This document shows positions 34,447 to 44,571 of a DNA stretch of 64,000 nucleotides, in pieces. The notes under the pieces were generated by a model that made no database searches, was not told where the DNA came from, and saw only the letters and a list, made by a program, of their open reading frames with translations. This stretch comes from Pseudomonas sp. PA27(2017) (GTDB taxonomy: Bacteria; Pseudomonadota; Gammaproteobacteria; Pseudomonadales; Pseudomonadaceae). A program made the translations under genes and the position numbers. The stretch's first letter is position 1, and every line of letters starts with the position of its first letter. The stretch spans positions 54,365 through 118,364 of the forward strand of contig NZ_MSXW01000006.1 of assembly GCF_001945445.1 (NCBI RefSeq), read 5' to 3'.

Positions 34447-35400
34447 ATGCGCATTTTACGCTCGCTCGCACTGGTCACGGCCACGACGCTGTTTTCGCTT
34501 TCAGCACTAGCCGAGACGCTGGTTATCGGTGACCAGAGTTACAACACCCGTACCGTCATGGAGGCCGCCGGCGTGCTCGATGACGTGCCCTATGAGGTTG
34601 ACTGGAAGCAGTTCACCGCCGGCTCGCCGGTAGCCGAAGCGCTGAATGTCGGCAGTCTCGACCTAGGCTTTCTTGGTGACGCGCCACCCCTTTTCCTCGG
34701 TGCTCTGGGTGCTCCCATCAAAGTAGTCGCTGTAACCAAACAGAACTTGGAAGGTGTGGCCATCCTGGTGCGCAAGGACTCGCCGATTCGCAGCCTGGCG
34801 GATTTGCGCGGCAAGCGTGCCGCCGTGTGGAAGGGTTCCTGGAGCCAGCAACTGCTGTTCACCGCGTTGGACCGTGAGGGCATTGCCCGGGACGATCTGC
34901 AGTTGAGCTACCTGAGCGCGCTCGACGCCTCCCATGCATTGGAGGGTGGCTCGGTGGACGTGATCGCCACCTGGGAGCCCTACGTCACCCAGGCCGAGCG
35001 CCACGGCGCCCGTGTGCTGACCACCGCCGAGGGGCTGATCCCCGCGCAGAGCTTCGCCGTGGCCAGTGACAAGGCCCTGGCCGGCAAACGCGAGATCATC
35101 GGCGACTTTCTGCAGCGCCTGAAACGCGCCCGTGAATGGGCGCTGGCCAACCCAGCCCATACCGACGCCTATGCCAGCGCCTGGGCCAAGCACACCCGCG
35201 CTGACGAATCCGTCGCCCGTGCCTGGTTCGCCCGTGCCCGCACAGACATCGGCCCGGTAACGCCGGCAGCCATCGAGCAGGCGCAACAGACCGTCGACTT
35301 TTTCGCCGGCCTGGGGCTGGTAAAGGGTTATCCGGCCGAGCGGCTGTTCGATAGCTCTTTCACTTCGACCTTGCAGCCGACCACTGCCCAGGCGAAATGA
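34447..35400 (+). CDS. SsuA-like ABC substrate-binding protein
   Basis: This 317-residue periplasmic protein is a paralog of its upstream neighbour. The signal peptide MRILRSLALVTATTLFSLSALA is followed by ALNVGSLDLGFLGDAPP, VRKDSPIRSLADLRGKRAAVW and VIATWEPYVTQ. I chose the ATG at 34447 over the longer frame because it gives a proper signal peptide with AGGAC upstream. A single Met and no Cys remain in the mature part. Two neighbouring binding proteins suggest that one importer is fed with different ligands. Confidence 0.87.
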   Translation: MRILRSLALVTATTLFSLSALAETLVIGDQSYNTRTVMEAAGVLDDVPYEVDWKQFTAGSPVAEALNVGSLDLGFLGDAPPLFLGALGAPIKVVAVTKQNLEGVAILVRKDSPIRSLADLRGKRAAVWKGSWSQQLLFTALDREGIARDDLQLSYLSALDASHALEGGSVDVIATWEPYVTQAERHGARVLTTAEGLIPAQSFAVASDKALAGKREIIGDFLQRLKRAREWALANPAHTDAYASAWAKHTRADESVARAWFARARTDIGPVTPAAIEQAQQTVDFFAGLGLVKGYPAERLFDSSFTSTLQPTTAQAK

Positions 35401-35515
35401 GCAAAGGTCCTGGCGCTCGATGGGCGCCGGGTAGGTTCTGACAGGCCGAGTTTGGCTAGTAAAAACTGCCGGCGGAGGGCGCCGAAAAGCACATCGCAGG
35501 ACGGGGTGGCCAGCG

Positions 35516-35553
35516 CCCATCGGTTAAGCGAGCGTTTTTCGCTCGTCGATGGG
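35516..35553. other. Hairpin between the sulfur island and apt
   Basis: CCCATCG (35516-35522) pairs with CGATGGG (35547-35553), and inside it CGAGCG-TTTTT-CGCTCG (35529-35545) forms a perfect inner stem. It sits between the convergent SBP and apt genes and could end transcripts from either side, although the T-run is in the loop. Confidence 0.4.
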
Positions 35554-35573
35554 TGCATTGCGGGGAAGCGGTC

Positions 35574-36122
35574 TCAGCGCTCGTCGAGGGCGAAGGCCGT
35601 CAGGCTGTAGGTGGGAATGCCCATGTCCTGCAGTTTGCGCGAGCCGCCGAGCTCCGGCAGGTCGATGATCGCTGCCGCCTCGTACAACTCGGCGCCCATG
35701 CGCTTGACCAGTTGCACGGCGGCCAGCAAGGTGCCGCCGGTGGCGATCAGGTCGTCGACGATAAGCACCTTGTCGCCTTCGCACAGGCTGTCGGCGTGCG
35801 CTTCCAGGAAGGCCTCGCCGTATTCTGTCTGGTAGCCCTGGCTAAGCACGTCGGCCGGCAGCTTACCCTGCTTGCGAAACAGCACCAGCGGCTTGTTCAG
35901 CTCGTAGGAGAGAATCGATCCGATCAGAAAGCCCCGTGCATCCATGGCGCCGACGTGGGTGAAGTCCGCTTCGACGTAGCGCTGGATCAGGCTGTCGATG
36001 ACCATGCGCAGGGCGCGAGGGGACTGGAACAGCGGCGTGATGTCGCGAAATACCACGCCCGGTTTGGGGAAGTCGTTGACCGGGCGGATAAGGGTCTTGA
36101 TGGTGAATTCATCAAAGATCAT
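35574..36122 (-). CDS. apt: Adenine phosphoribosyltransferase
   Basis: This 182-residue purine-salvage enzyme makes AMP from adenine and PRPP. The N-terminal [14 protein letters not shown] and the PRPP-binding loop [13 protein letters not shown] are diagnostic. KQGKLP is the mobile-loop segment. It lies downstream of anr with 26 bases between. Four Met and one Cys in 182 residues mark a return to ordinary composition after the sulfur-poor island. Confidence 0.95.
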   Translation of the reverse strand: MIFDEFTIKTLIRPVNDFPKPGVVFRDITPLFQSPRALRMVIDSLIQRYVEADFTHVGAMDARGFLIGSILSYELNKPLVLFRKQGKLPADVLSQGYQTEYGEAFLEAHADSLCEGDKVLIVDDLIATGGTLLAAVQLVKRMGAELYEAAAIIDLPELGGSRKLQDMGIPTYSLTAFALDER

Positions 36123-36148
36123 GGCAGGGTGAATCCTTAACGGGAGTA

Positions 36149-36883
36149 TCAGCCGTTAAGGTTACCACCTGCCAGGGCGCACAGCTCGATCGGGTCGAGA
36201 ATATGCACTTCCTTGCCTTCGGCTTCGATCAGGTTGCTCTGCTGAAAGCGCGTGAACACGCGCGACACGGTTTCCACGGCCAGGCCCAGGTGATTGCCGA
36301 TCTCGTTGCGCGACATCGACAGACGGAACTGGTTGGCCGAGAAGCCACGGGCGCTGAAGCGCGCGGACAGGTTGACCAGGAAGGTGGCGATGCGCTCGTC
36401 GGCGGTCTTCTTGGAGAGCAGCAGCATCATTTGCTGGTCGTCACGAATCTCGCGGCTCATCACGCGCATCAACTGGCGGCGCAACTGGGGCAGGCTCACC
36501 GACAACTCGTCGAGGCGCTCGAAGGGAATCTCGCAGACCGAGGTGGTTTCCAGGGCCTGGGCCGACACCGGGTACAGCTCGGTGTCCATGCCGGAGAGAC
36601 CGACCAGTTCGCTGGGTAGGTGGAAGCCGGTGATCTGCTCCTCGCCGGCGTCGCTCAGGCTGAAGGTCTTCAGCGCGCCGGAACGCACGGCGAACACCGA
36701 GTTGAAGGTGTCGCCCTGGCGGAACAGGAACTCGCCTTTTTTCAGGGGACGGCCACGTTTGACGATATCGTCGAGCGCGTCCATGTCTTCGAGATCCAGC
36801 GAAAGGGGCAGGCAGAGGCTGGCGAGGCTGCAGTCCTTGCAGTGTGCCTGGTGAGTAGTACGCAGCTTGATGCTTTCGGACAT
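36149..36883 (-). CDS. anr: Anaerobic regulator Anr (FNR family)
   Basis: This 244-residue oxygen-sensing regulator belongs to the CRP/FNR family. Its [4Fe-4S] ligands are visible: Cys15, Cys18 and Cys24 in [11 protein letters not shown], plus Cys117. A cNMP-like beta roll ([11 protein letters not shown]), a dimer helix and a helix-turn-helix ([21 protein letters not shown]) follow. The ATG at 36883 yields the usual 244-residue length; the longer frame is noise. It activates genes at low oxygen by binding TTGAT-N4-ATCAA boxes. Such boxes stand before hemN, ccoG and ccoN2 in this window, so the protein and its targets are neighbours. Confidence 0.97.
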   Translation of the reverse strand: MSESIKLRTTHQAHCKDCSLASLCLPLSLDLEDMDALDDIVKRGRPLKKGEFLFRQGDTFNSVFAVRSGALKTFSLSDAGEEQITGFHLPSELVGLSGMDTELYPVSAQALETTSVCEIPFERLDELSVSLPQLRRQLMRVMSREIRDDQQMMLLLSKKTADERIATFLVNLSARFSARGFSANQFRLSMSRNEIGNHLGLAVETVSRVFTRFQQSNLIEAEGKEVHILDPIELCALAGGNLNG

Positions 36884-37026
36884 CGCCCTTATCCCTAGGT
36901 AATCACTCAGAAGTCGTAAGGGTAACGCACCAGGGGGGTGCGCGGCCACCTGCCGCAGGGTGCTCAAGTGTCGCACGCGCCTGCCGATAGGTTTGTATCG
37001 ATGAATTGAATGCAGGAAGCGGTGTG

Positions 37027-37509
37027 ATGCAAGTGGCCACCAGTGGTGCGATTGAGCGCGGTTACGTTGCGCCAGGTGCGGCGCCGGTAGCAGCAGCGCC
37101 TGCCGAGACGGCAGCGCCAGGCGTTACCGAGCCCGCCGAGGAAAAGAGCGCCGAGCCGGGGGTGAAAGTGAGCCTGTCTGCCGTTGGCCTGGCGCGCTCG
37201 AAGGAGGCCGAAAACAAGAACGCCGATATCGACGAGAGCAACCTGCCCGACGAGATCAAGCGATTGCTCAAGATGATCCGCGAGCTCAAGGCGCAACTCG
37301 CCGAGAAGACGGCCGAGCTGCAGGCCTTGATGGCTCAGGGCGATATGGAGGACGAGGCGCAAAAGGCCAAGGTGCAAGCCTTGCAGACCGAAGTCGGCTC
37401 GATCAGCAGTGCCCTGAGCACCGCCAACGCGCAATTGGTGAAAGTGATGCGCGACCAGAAACTCACCAGCGAACAGAGCGCCACTGTCGCCTCGTTGATG
37501 GCCAAGTGA
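37027..37509 (+). CDS. Hypothetical coiled-coil protein
   Basis: This 160-residue protein of unknown function begins [12 protein letters not shown]. An Ala/Pro/Glu-rich N-terminal half is followed by a Glu/Lys/Ala/Gln heptad-like region (about residues 75-150, [24 protein letters not shown]), probably a coiled coil. No signal peptide or membrane helix is seen. AGGAAG lies 9 bases before the ATG at 37027. It is divergent from anr and convergent with hemN. In P. aeruginosa a small gene lies in the same place as far as I recall. Confidence 0.7.
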   Translation: MQVATSGAIERGYVAPGAAPVAAAPAETAAPGVTEPAEEKSAEPGVKVSLSAVGLARSKEAENKNADIDESNLPDEIKRLLKMIRELKAQLAEKTAELQALMAQGDMEDEAQKAKVQALQTEVGSISSALSTANAQLVKVMRDQKLTSEQSATVASLMAK

Positions 37510-37549
37510 CGAAGCGTGGGCTGCAGCGCAGCCCTGCCGGGTGCGACGC

Positions 37550-38932
37550 TCAGATCACCCGCGAAAAACGCTGCAGATTGGTCTCGCCCAGGTAGCGGTC
37601 GAACAGCATGCACAGCGAGCGCACCAGTAGTCGTCCCGCCGGCCGCACCTCGATGCTGCCGTCACGTAAATCGATCAGGCCATCGCGGTGCATCTGCTGC
37701 AGCGCCGGCCAGGCGTCCGCGAAGTAGCTGGGCATAGTGACGGCGAAACGCTGTTCGATGTCCGCGAACTCCAACTGGAAATGACAGATCAGCTGCTGGA
37801 TCACGGCGCGGCGAATGCGATCGTCAGCGTTGCAGCCCAGCCCGCGCTGGGTCGCCAGTTGGCGATTGTTGAGGCTGGTCTGGTAGGTGGCCGGGTCCGA
37901 GCTGTTCTGGCAGTACAGATCGCCGATCTGGCTGATCGACGACACGCCCAGGCCGATCAGGTCGCAGTGGCCGTGGGTGGTATAGCCCTGGAAGTTGCGC
38001 TGCAGGCTGCCGTCCTCCTGGGCGCTGGCCAGCTCGTCATCGGGCAGGGCGAAATGGTCCATGCCGATATAGCGGTAGCCGGCGCTGGCCAATTGCTCGA
38101 TGCTGCCCTGCAGCATGGCCAGCTTGGCCGCCGCGCTCGGCAACTGCCCGCTGTCGATGCGCCGCTGCGGCATGAAACGCTCCGGTAGATGGGCGTAGTT
38201 GAACAGCGACAGACGATCCGGCTGCAAGGCGATGACCTGCTGCACGGTATGGGCAAAATTCTCCGGCGTCTGCAGCGGCAGGCCGTAGATCAGGTCGATG
38301 TTCACCGAGCGAAATTGCAGGGTGCGTGCCGCCTCGATGATGGCGCGGGTTTCTTCCAGGCTCTGCAGGCGGTTGATGGCGCGCTGCACGTTGGGGTCCA
38401 GATCCTGCACGCCTAGGCTGACGCGGTTGAAGCCCAGCTCGCGCAGCAGGCCCATGGTCGACCAGTCCGCCTCGCGCGGGTCGATCTCGATGCTGTAGTC
38501 GCCGGAATCGTCGTCGAGCAGGGCGAAATGCTCGCGCAGCTTGCCCATCAGCTGACGCAGTTCGTCATGGCTGAGAAAGGTCGGGGTGCCGCCGCCCAGG
38601 TGCAGCTGCTCGATGCGCTGGCGCTTGTCGACATGGTGGCCGATCAGCGCCATCTCCCGTTCCAGGGCTTGCAGGTAAGGCTGGGTGCGGCCGCGATCCT
38701 TGGTGATGACCTTGTTGCAGGCGCAGTAGTAGCAGATGTTGGCACAGAACGGCAGGTGCAGGTACAGCGACAGCGGACGCAGGGCGCGGCGACTCTCACG
38801 CAGGGCGTGCAGCAGGTCGAAGGAGCCGACGCCGTCGTGGAACTGCACGGCGGTCGGGTAGGAGGTGTAGCGCGGGCCGGCTTGATCGTAGCGGCGGATC
38901 AGGTCGGAATCCCACTGGATGGCGTCGAGCAT
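37550..38932 (-). CDS. hemN: Oxygen-independent coproporphyrinogen III oxidase
   Basis: This 460-residue radical SAM enzyme converts coproporphyrinogen III to protoporphyrinogen IX without oxygen. The iron-sulfur ligands are Cys63, Cys67 and Cys70 in CANICYYC, with the additional HemN Cys at 72. The N-terminal YDQAGPRYTSYPTA and the EIDPREADW segment are characteristic. An Anr box lies at the ideal position upstream. It supplies heme under low oxygen for the cbb3 oxidases encoded further on. Confidence 0.96.
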   Translation of the reverse strand: MLDAIQWDSDLIRRYDQAGPRYTSYPTAVQFHDGVGSFDLLHALRESRRALRPLSLYLHLPFCANICYYCACNKVITKDRGRTQPYLQALEREMALIGHHVDKRQRIEQLHLGGGTPTFLSHDELRQLMGKLREHFALLDDDSGDYSIEIDPREADWSTMGLLRELGFNRVSLGVQDLDPNVQRAINRLQSLEETRAIIEAARTLQFRSVNIDLIYGLPLQTPENFAHTVQQVIALQPDRLSLFNYAHLPERFMPQRRIDSGQLPSAAAKLAMLQGSIEQLASAGYRYIGMDHFALPDDELASAQEDGSLQRNFQGYTTHGHCDLIGLGVSSISQIGDLYCQNSSDPATYQTSLNNRQLATQRGLGCNADDRIRRAVIQQLICHFQLEFADIEQRFAVTMPSYFADAWPALQQMHRDGLIDLRDGSIEVRPAGRLLVRSLCMLFDRYLGETNLQRFSRVI

Positions 38933-38992
38933 GGCGAATTCCGCTTCAGCGTTGAATGCTCAGCAGTCTAGGGGGCGTATGGGCGGGGCTTT

Positions 38993-39006
38993 TTGATCTG
39001 AGTCAT
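38993..39006 (-). promoter_or_regulatory. Anr/FNR box of hemN
   Basis: On the minus strand the site reads ATGAC-TCAG-ATCAA, eight of ten consensus positions. Its centre (38999.5) is 41.5 bases from a start point at about 38958, predicted from the -10-like TAGACT at 38970-38965. This is the class II activator geometry. Confidence 0.75.
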
Positions 39007-39044
39007 GGGGTCGCAGCAGAGCGCTACCGCTGAGCTTATCTCTT

Positions 39045-39151
39045 GGCCAGGCTACAAAGCCCACCCGCCACCTGCGCGCCGTAGCCTGGCGTTGAGCGCA
39101 GCGATACCCAGGTATCGATTCCCGGGTTTCGCTGCGCTCTACCCGGGCTAC
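39045..39151. repeat. REP-type repeats with TCGCTGCGCTC core
   Basis: GCCAGGCTAC (39046-39055) is inverted at 39081-39090, which begins GTAGCCTGGCGTTGAGCGCA. A second unit, CCCGGGTTTCGCTGCGCTCT...ACCCGGGCTAC, covers 39121-39151. The same family recurs at 47985-48080 and 59317-59347. Confidence 0.65.
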
Positions 39152-39172
39152 AAAAGCCAATACGCCGCAGCG

Positions 39173-39856
39173 TTAGTGCCCCATCAGCCAGTGCTGATGA
39201 GGGCCGGGCAGGGTCCACAGGCCGAACAGGATCACCAGCAGGCCGCCGGCGATGCGCACGCCACGCCGGCGCAGCAGGCTGACCAGACGCTCGGCCGCGA
39301 GCCCGGTGGCCAGCAGCACCGGCAGGGTGCCGAGGCCGAAGGTGAACATCAGCGTGGCGCTACGCAGGGCATCACCCTGGCTCGCCGCCCACAGCAGGGT
39401 GCTGTACACCAGGCCGCAGGGCAGCCAGCCCCACAGGCCGCCGAGCAACAGGGCGCGCGGCGCGCTGGTGATTGGCATGCAGCGTCGGGTGATCGGTTGC
39501 AGGTGCCGCCAGAGGCCGCGGCCCAATGCTTCGATACGCGTCAGGCCGCTCCACCAACCGGCCAGGTAAAGGCCCATGGCGATCAGCAGCAGGCCGGCGA
39601 TGCTGCGCATTACGGTGGCGAGCGGGCCGCTGGCCAACGCCCACCCGGCCAGGCCGAGCAGCAGCCCGGCAGTCGTGTAGCTGAGGATGCGCCCGGTGTT
39701 GTAGGCGATCAGCAAGCGCAGGCGCTGGTGGCGCCGCTCGGCGGGGATGGCCAGGGTCAGCGCGCCCATCAGCCCGCCGCACATGCCCAGGCAATGGCCG
39801 CCGCCGAGCAGGCCGAGCATCAGGGCGGAGAGCAGTTGCGGCAGCAGGTCAGTCAT
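39173..39856 (-). CDS. TauE/SafE-like (DsbD-2 domain) membrane protein of the cco cluster
   Basis: This 227-residue protein has about six membrane helices. The N-terminal GGGHCLGMCGGLMGAL and the later WGWLPCGLVYSTLLW motifs, with their His and Cys residues, typify the sulfite-exporter/cytochrome-biogenesis transmembrane family. The gene overlaps ccoS by 8 bases and ends the ccoGHIS string. A homolog holds this place in P. aeruginosa, as I recall. A role in copper handling or thiol chemistry for cbb3 assembly is likely but not shown by the sequence. Confidence 0.8.
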   Translation of the reverse strand: MTDLLPQLLSALMLGLLGGGHCLGMCGGLMGALTLAIPAERRHQRLRLLIAYNTGRILSYTTAGLLLGLAGWALASGPLATVMRSIAGLLLIAMGLYLAGWWSGLTRIEALGRGLWRHLQPITRRCMPITSAPRALLLGGLWGWLPCGLVYSTLLWAASQGDALRSATLMFTFGLGTLPVLLATGLAAERLVSLLRRRGVRIAGGLLVILFGLWTLPGPHQHWLMGH

Positions 39857-40052
39857 GTTCTTTCGGCGTGGGCTCGTCTTTGGCCTGTTTCACCGCCGCC
39901 TGGTGGCGTGGGTCATCGTCATCGAAGAGGATGCGGTGCGCCGGGCTGTCGAGGTCGTCGTACTGGCCGCTGTCCACCGCCCAGAAGAACAGCCACACGG
40001 CGAAGGCGACCAGCAGCAGGGCGACGGGAATCAGGATGTACAGCGCGGTCAT
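39849..40052 (-). CDS. ccoS: cbb3 oxidase maturation protein CcoS
   Basis: This is a 67-residue single-helix protein. It has the N-terminal hydrophobic stretch [26 protein letters not shown] followed by the CcoS signature SGQYDDLDSPAHRILFDDD. It is needed for cofactor insertion into cbb3 oxidase. The ATG overlaps the ccoI stop in ATGA. Confidence 0.93.
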   Translation of the reverse strand: MTALYILIPVALLLVAFAVWLFFWAVDSGQYDDLDSPAHRILFDDDDPRHQAAVKQAKDEPTPKEHD

Positions 40053-42490
40053 GGTGCTTTCCCCAGGCGCAGAGCGTTGAGTACCACCAGCAACGAGCTG
40101 GCCGACATGCCCAGCGCGGCCCAGATCGGCGTGATCCAGCCGAGGGCGGCGAAGGGCAGCACCAGGCCATTGTACATCCCGGCCCAGGCCAGGTTCTCGA
40201 TGATGACCGTGCGGGTGCGGCGCGCCAGGCGCAGGGCATCGACCAGGCTGGTCAGCCGATTGGAGAGCAGCACGGCGTCGGCGCTGGTCTTGGCCAGATC
40301 CGAAGCCGAGCCCATCGCCACGCTGATATCGGCGCCGGCGAGCACCGGCACGTCGTTGACGCCATCGCCGAGCATCAGCACGCGGCGGCCTTGCGTCTGC
40401 AGATCGCGCAGGATGGCCAGCTTGGCGTCCGGGGTCAGCCCGCCGCGGGCCTGATCGATACCCAACTGGCGGGCCACTTCGCCGACCATGGGCGAGCTGT
40501 CGCCGCTGAGCAGCAGGACCTGCCAACCGCGCCCGCGCGCCGCCTCGACCAGGGCTGGCGCATCGTCGCGCAGGCGGTCGTCGAGTACGAACCAGGCCAG
40601 CGGTCCCTGTTCGTCACCCAGCAGCAACCACTGGCCCTGTTCCCCGGTGATGGCCGGTGCGGGGCTGGCGCTGAGTGCGCTGACGAAATCGGCCTGGCCG
40701 ATACGTAGCCGGCGCCCCTGGACGACACCTTCGAGGCCCAGCCCTGGCACGTTCAGCAGCGCCTCGACCGGTGCTGTGGCGTGGCCGAAGGCGCGGGCTA
40801 TGGGGTGTTCGGACTGGCTTTCGAGTGCCGCGGCCAGGGCCAGGCAGGTGTCGCCATCCAGGTCACCGAGCGGTTGCACGGCGCGCAAGGTCAGGCGGCC
40901 TTCGGTGAGGGTGCCGGTCTTGTCGACGATCAGCGTGTCGATCTGCTCCAGGCCTTCGAGCACATGACCGCGGGTCAATAGCATGCCGAGCTTGTGCAGG
41001 GTGCCGGTGGCGGTGGTCAGCGCCGTCGGCGTAGCCAGGGCGAGGGCGCAGGGGCAGGTGGCGACGAGCAGGGCGAGCACCACCCAGAACGCCCGCGACG
41101 CATCGAGCTGCCACCAGACAACCCCGACGATGGCCGCCACCACTAGCACGATCAACAGGAACCACTGCGCCACCTGGTCGGCGATCTCGGCCAGACGCGG
41201 CTTCTCGCCTTGCGCTCGCTCCAGCAGGCGGACGATGGCCGACAGCCGGGTGGCGTCGCCCAGCGCCTGCACTTCGACGGTCAGCGGGCCCTCGACATTC
41301 AGCGTGCCGGCGGTCACGGCATCGCCGACGCTGCGCGATTGAGGCAGGTATTCACCGGTGAGCAGGGATTCGTCGACGCTGGACTGCCCGGCCAGCACCT
41401 GGCCATCGGCCGGCAGCAGCGCACCCGGCGGCACCAGCACGCGGTCGCCGGGTTGCAGCTCGCTGAGCAGGATGCGCTGGCTGTGGCCCTGCTCATCCAG
41501 GCGCAGGCAGGAGGCCGGCAGCAGCTTGACCAGTTGCGCGGTAGCCGCCGCGGTGCGCTCCCGGGCGCGGCGCTCCAGGTAGCGACCGCTGAGCAGGAAC
41601 AGAGCGAACATGCCCACGGCATCGAAATACAACTCACCATGGCCCATGACCGTGGACCAGATGCCCGCCGCGTAGGCGCCGCCGATGGCCAGCGACACCG
41701 AGACGTCCATGCTCAGGTGGCGGGTGCGCAGGTCGCGCAGCGCGCCGCGAAAGAACTGCCCGCAGCAGTAGAAGACGATGGGCGTGGTGAGAAACAGGCT
41801 GACCCAGCGCAGGATGCTGTCCAGCTCGGGGCTCAGGTCGACGTTGAATTCCGGCCAGGTGGCCATGCTGGCCATCATCACCTGCATCCAGAGAAGCCCG
41901 GCGACGCCCAGCTGGCGCATCGCGCGGCGATTCTCGCGGGTCAGCTGCTCGGCGGCGGCATCGGCCTGCCAGGGATGGGCGGCGTAGCCGATGCGCCGCA
42001 CTTCGCCGAGCAGTTCGCTCAAGGGCAGGGCGCTGGCGCTCCAGCGTACCCGCAGGCGATGGTTGGACAGGTTCAGGTGCGCCTCGACCACGCCGGGCAG
42101 GGCAGCGAGGTGCTTTTCGATCAGCCAGCCGCAGGCCGCGCAACTGATGCCCTCGATCAGCAGGCTGGTTTCGCTCGACTCGCCGCTTTGTTCGACGAAG
42201 GGCTGCTGCACGTCGCGGCGGTCATACAGGGCCAGCTCGTCGGGCAGCGCCTGGGGCAACTGTTGGGGATTGTGGGCCGCTTCGCTGCGATGGCTGTAGT
42301 AATGCTCCAGGCCGTTCTGCACGATGGTTTCGGCCACCGCCTGGCAGCCTGGGCAGCACAGCTCGCGCGACTGGCCCAGCACCACAGCTGAAAAGTGGCT
42401 GCCCGCCGGCACCGGCAGGCCGCAGTGGTAGCAGGGCGCCGGGCTGCTGCGCTCGAGCGGCGCGCCGGTGGCAAGCGAGGTGTCGATCAG
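40049..42490 (-). CDS. ccoI: Copper-transporting P-type ATPase CcoI, apparent CTG start
   Basis: This copper-exporting P1B ATPase delivers copper to cbb3 oxidase. Motifs in order are CYHC (residues 20-23 from the proposed start), CCPGCQ, a heavy-metal domain with [14 protein letters not shown], the CPC channel motif in [21 protein letters not shown] and GDGVNDVP. The first ATG/GTG/TTG in frame is GTG at 42412, which would remove the conserved CYHC segment. Upstream the frame stays open to a TGA at about 42496, with no standard start codon. CTG at 42490 overlaps the ccoH stop in CTGA and has GGGGA six bases upstream, so it is my preferred start (813 residues). A base error in the assembly is the alternative. 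Confidence 0.88.
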   Translation of the reverse strand: MIDTSLATGAPLERSSPAPCYHCGLPVPAGSHFSAVVLGQSRELCCPGCQAVAETIVQNGLEHYYSHRSEAAHNPQQLPQALPDELALYDRRDVQQPFVEQSGESSETSLLIEGISCAACGWLIEKHLAALPGVVEAHLNLSNHRLRVRWSASALPLSELLGEVRRIGYAAHPWQADAAAEQLTRENRRAMRQLGVAGLLWMQVMMASMATWPEFNVDLSPELDSILRWVSLFLTTPIVFYCCGQFFRGALRDLRTRHLSMDVSVSLAIGGAYAAGIWSTVMGHGELYFDAVGMFALFLLSGRYLERRARERTAAATAQLVKLLPASCLRLDEQGHSQRILLSELQPGDRVLVPPGALLPADGQVLAGQSSVDESLLTGEYLPQSRSVGDAVTAGTLNVEGPLTVEVQALGDATRLSAIVRLLERAQGEKPRLAEIADQVAQWFLLIVLVVAAIVGVVWWQLDASRAFWVVLALLVATCPCALALATPTALTTATGTLHKLGMLLTRGHVLEGLEQIDTLIVDKTGTLTEGRLTLRAVQPLGDLDGDTCLALAAALESQSEHPIARAFGHATAPVEALLNVPGLGLEGVVQGRRLRIGQADFVSALSASPAPAITGEQGQWLLLGDEQGPLAWFVLDDRLRDDAPALVEAARGRGWQVLLLSGDSSPMVGEVARQLGIDQARGGLTPDAKLAILRDLQTQGRRVLMLGDGVNDVPVLAGADISVAMGSASDLAKTSADAVLLSNRLTSLVDALRLARRTRTVIIENLAWAGMYNGLVLPFAALGWITPIWAALGMSASSLLVVLNALRLGKAP

Positions 42491-42993
42491 CGCTCATCCC
42501 CGAGCTGGATGCGCTTGCCGGCTTCGAGGGTTTCTTCCTCGAACAGGCGCCAGTCCTGGCCGCCTTCCTGGCCGATCAGCTCGACGAAGCGCCGGCCCTG
42601 CACGCTGTCCTGCAGGTTGCCGCGATACAGGCCTTCACCCTGATGTTGCAGCACCACGCGGCGATCGCGCTCCGGCTGGGTGGGCGATACCAGGTTGAGT
42701 ACCAGTTGCGCGGGAGCGCTGGCGCCGTGCAGTTGCAACTCGGCGATGCCGCGTTCGTCGTCCAGATCCAGCGTCGCCTGCAGCTTCAGGCGCAGCGCCA
42801 GGTTCTCGCGCTCCAGGGACTGGTTGATGCCCTTGCCGACGTCGTAATAATCGTCGGAGATCAATCCCGGCGGATTGCGCGTGGCGACGGCCAGCAGGGT
42901 CAGCCCCTGGATCACCGAGTAGCCGAGCAGGGCGATCAGGAACCAGGGCCAGAATTGCTTGTACCAGGGGGCGGGTTGGAGGTCTTCGTTCAT
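42487..42993 (-). CDS. ccoH: cbb3 oxidase assembly protein CcoH (FixH)
   Basis: This 168-residue protein has a single N-terminal membrane helix ([21 protein letters not shown], about residues 14-35). A periplasmic FixH domain follows, with [21 protein letters not shown]. It is required for stable cbb3 assembly. It sits 10 bases after ccoG and is coupled to ccoI. Confidence 0.93.
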   Translation of the reverse strand: MNEDLQPAPWYKQFWPWFLIALLGYSVIQGLTLLAVATRNPPGLISDDYYDVGKGINQSLERENLALRLKLQATLDLDDERGIAELQLHGASAPAQLVLNLVSPTQPERDRRVVLQHQGEGLYRGNLQDSVQGRRFVELIGQEGGQDWRLFEEETLEAGKRIQLGDER

Positions 42994-43003
42994 GGTTGGC
43001 CTG

Positions 43004-44410
43004 CTATCTCACGCTCGGGCCGATAAAGCGGCTGCTGGCGTCGTTGTGGATGCTGTCGTCATCGGTGGCACGGATGTGGAAGGTGATCTCGTTGGTGCTC
43101 GACGGCAGCTTCTCGGCGTCGATGGACAGCTCCACCGGGATCGCCAGCACCTCGCCGGCCAGGGCGCGGACTTCGCGGCGGCCCTCGTACACCAGGCCGT
43201 CCAGGCCGTCGGCGTCGATGCGGAAGACGACGTCCTGCTGAGCCTTGTTCATGATCTTCAGGGTGTAAACGTTCTCGATTCGGCCCTGCTCGTTCTCGCG
43301 GTAGAGTACCCGATCCTTGAGCACGTCCAGTTCTACCAGCGAACGGTTGCTCACTGCCCAGGCGAATACCGCCAGCATGGCCAGGAGGGCGATGGCGTAG
43401 CCGATCAGCCGCGGGCGCAGCAGGCGGGTCTTCTGTCCCGAGAGGTTGTGTTCGGTGGTATAGCTGATCAGCCCGCGCGGGTAGTTCATCTTGTCCATGA
43501 CGGCGTCGCAGGCGTCGATGCACGCGGCGCAACCGATGCACTCGATCTGCAGGCCGTCGCGAATGTCGATGCCGGTCGGGCACACCTGCACGCACAGGGT
43601 GCAGTCGATGCAGTCGCCCAGGCCCTGGGCCTTGTGGTCGGCGGTCTTCTTGCGCGGGCTGCGGGTTTCGCCACGGCGTGGGTCGTAGGAGACGATCAGC
43701 GTGTCCTGGTCGAACATCACGCTCTGGAAGCGCGCATAGGGGCACATGTGGATGCACACCTGCTCGCGCAGCCAGCCGGCATTGCCGTAGGTGGCGAGGG
43801 TGAAGAAGGCGATCCAGAACAGCGCCCAGCCGCTGGCTTCGAAGGTGACCAGTTCGGCGAGCAGCTCGCGGATCGGCGCAAAATAGCCGACGAAGGTCAG
43901 CGCGGTGACCAGGGAAACGCCCAGCCAGATGCTGTGCTTGGCGAAGCGGCGAGCGAATTTGTTGGCATTCATCGGTGCCTTCTCCAGCTTCATCCGCTGG
44001 TTGCGGTCGCCCTCGGTGACCTTTTCTGCCCACATGAATATCCAGGTGAACACGCTCTGCGGGCAGGTGTAGCCGCACCACACCCGGCCGGCGAACACGG
44101 TGATGAAGAACAGCCCGAAGGCGGCGATGATCAGCAGCGCCGAGAGCAGCACGAAATCCTGGGGCCAGTAGGTGGCGCCGAAGATGTGGAACTTGCGCTC
44201 CGGCAGGTTCCACCACACTGCCTGGTGGCCGTCCCAGTTCAGCCACACGGTGCCGAAGTAGAGGACGAACAGCAGAGCACCGCCAGCACGCCGCAGGTTG
44301 CGGTAGAAGCCGCTGAACGCGCGGGTGTGGATCTTCTCGCGACTGGCATAGAGGTCGATGGTCTCGCCGGCGGGCGGCGTGACGTTCTTGACGGGGATCT
44401 GTTGGCTCAT
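43004..44410 (-). CDS. ccoG: Iron-sulfur membrane protein CcoG (RdxA/FixG)
   Basis: This 468-residue membrane protein has two ferredoxin-like [4Fe-4S] motifs ([14 protein letters not shown] and [14 protein letters not shown]), about five helices and a C-terminal Ig-like domain. The [19 protein letters not shown] block near residue 110 is typical. CcoG is thought to reduce copper for cbb3 oxidase assembly. An Anr-type box stands upstream, so ccoGHIS is likely its own low-oxygen operon. Confidence 0.94.
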   Translation of the reverse strand: MSQQIPVKNVTPPAGETIDLYASREKIHTRAFSGFYRNLRRAGGALLFVLYFGTVWLNWDGHQAVWWNLPERKFHIFGATYWPQDFVLLSALLIIAAFGLFFITVFAGRVWCGYTCPQSVFTWIFMWAEKVTEGDRNQRMKLEKAPMNANKFARRFAKHSIWLGVSLVTALTFVGYFAPIRELLAELVTFEASGWALFWIAFFTLATYGNAGWLREQVCIHMCPYARFQSVMFDQDTLIVSYDPRRGETRSPRKKTADHKAQGLGDCIDCTLCVQVCPTGIDIRDGLQIECIGCAACIDACDAVMDKMNYPRGLISYTTEHNLSGQKTRLLRPRLIGYAIALLAMLAVFAWAVSNRSLVELDVLKDRVLYRENEQGRIENVYTLKIMNKAQQDVVFRIDADGLDGLVYEGRREVRALAGEVLAIPVELSIDAEKLPSSTNEITFHIRATDDDSIHNDASSRFIGPSVR

Positions 44411-44571
44411 CGAGGGCTACCACAACGGTTGGTCGGGCCTGCCGCGGCCGATACGTGCCGGTCGCGATCGTTCGCTGCGCCGATGGTACGCCGCAACGCC
44501 GGATCGGGCTTGCGGCTACCCGTCGCAGGGTAGGTGCAGGGCCATGCTAGGGGCAGTATGCCGGAGCCGTC

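Noticed and set aside
41210..42391. Plus-strand open frame opposite ccoI
   Set aside because: It is His/Gln/Arg-rich shadow coding without motifs; the minus strand carries a full P-type ATPase.
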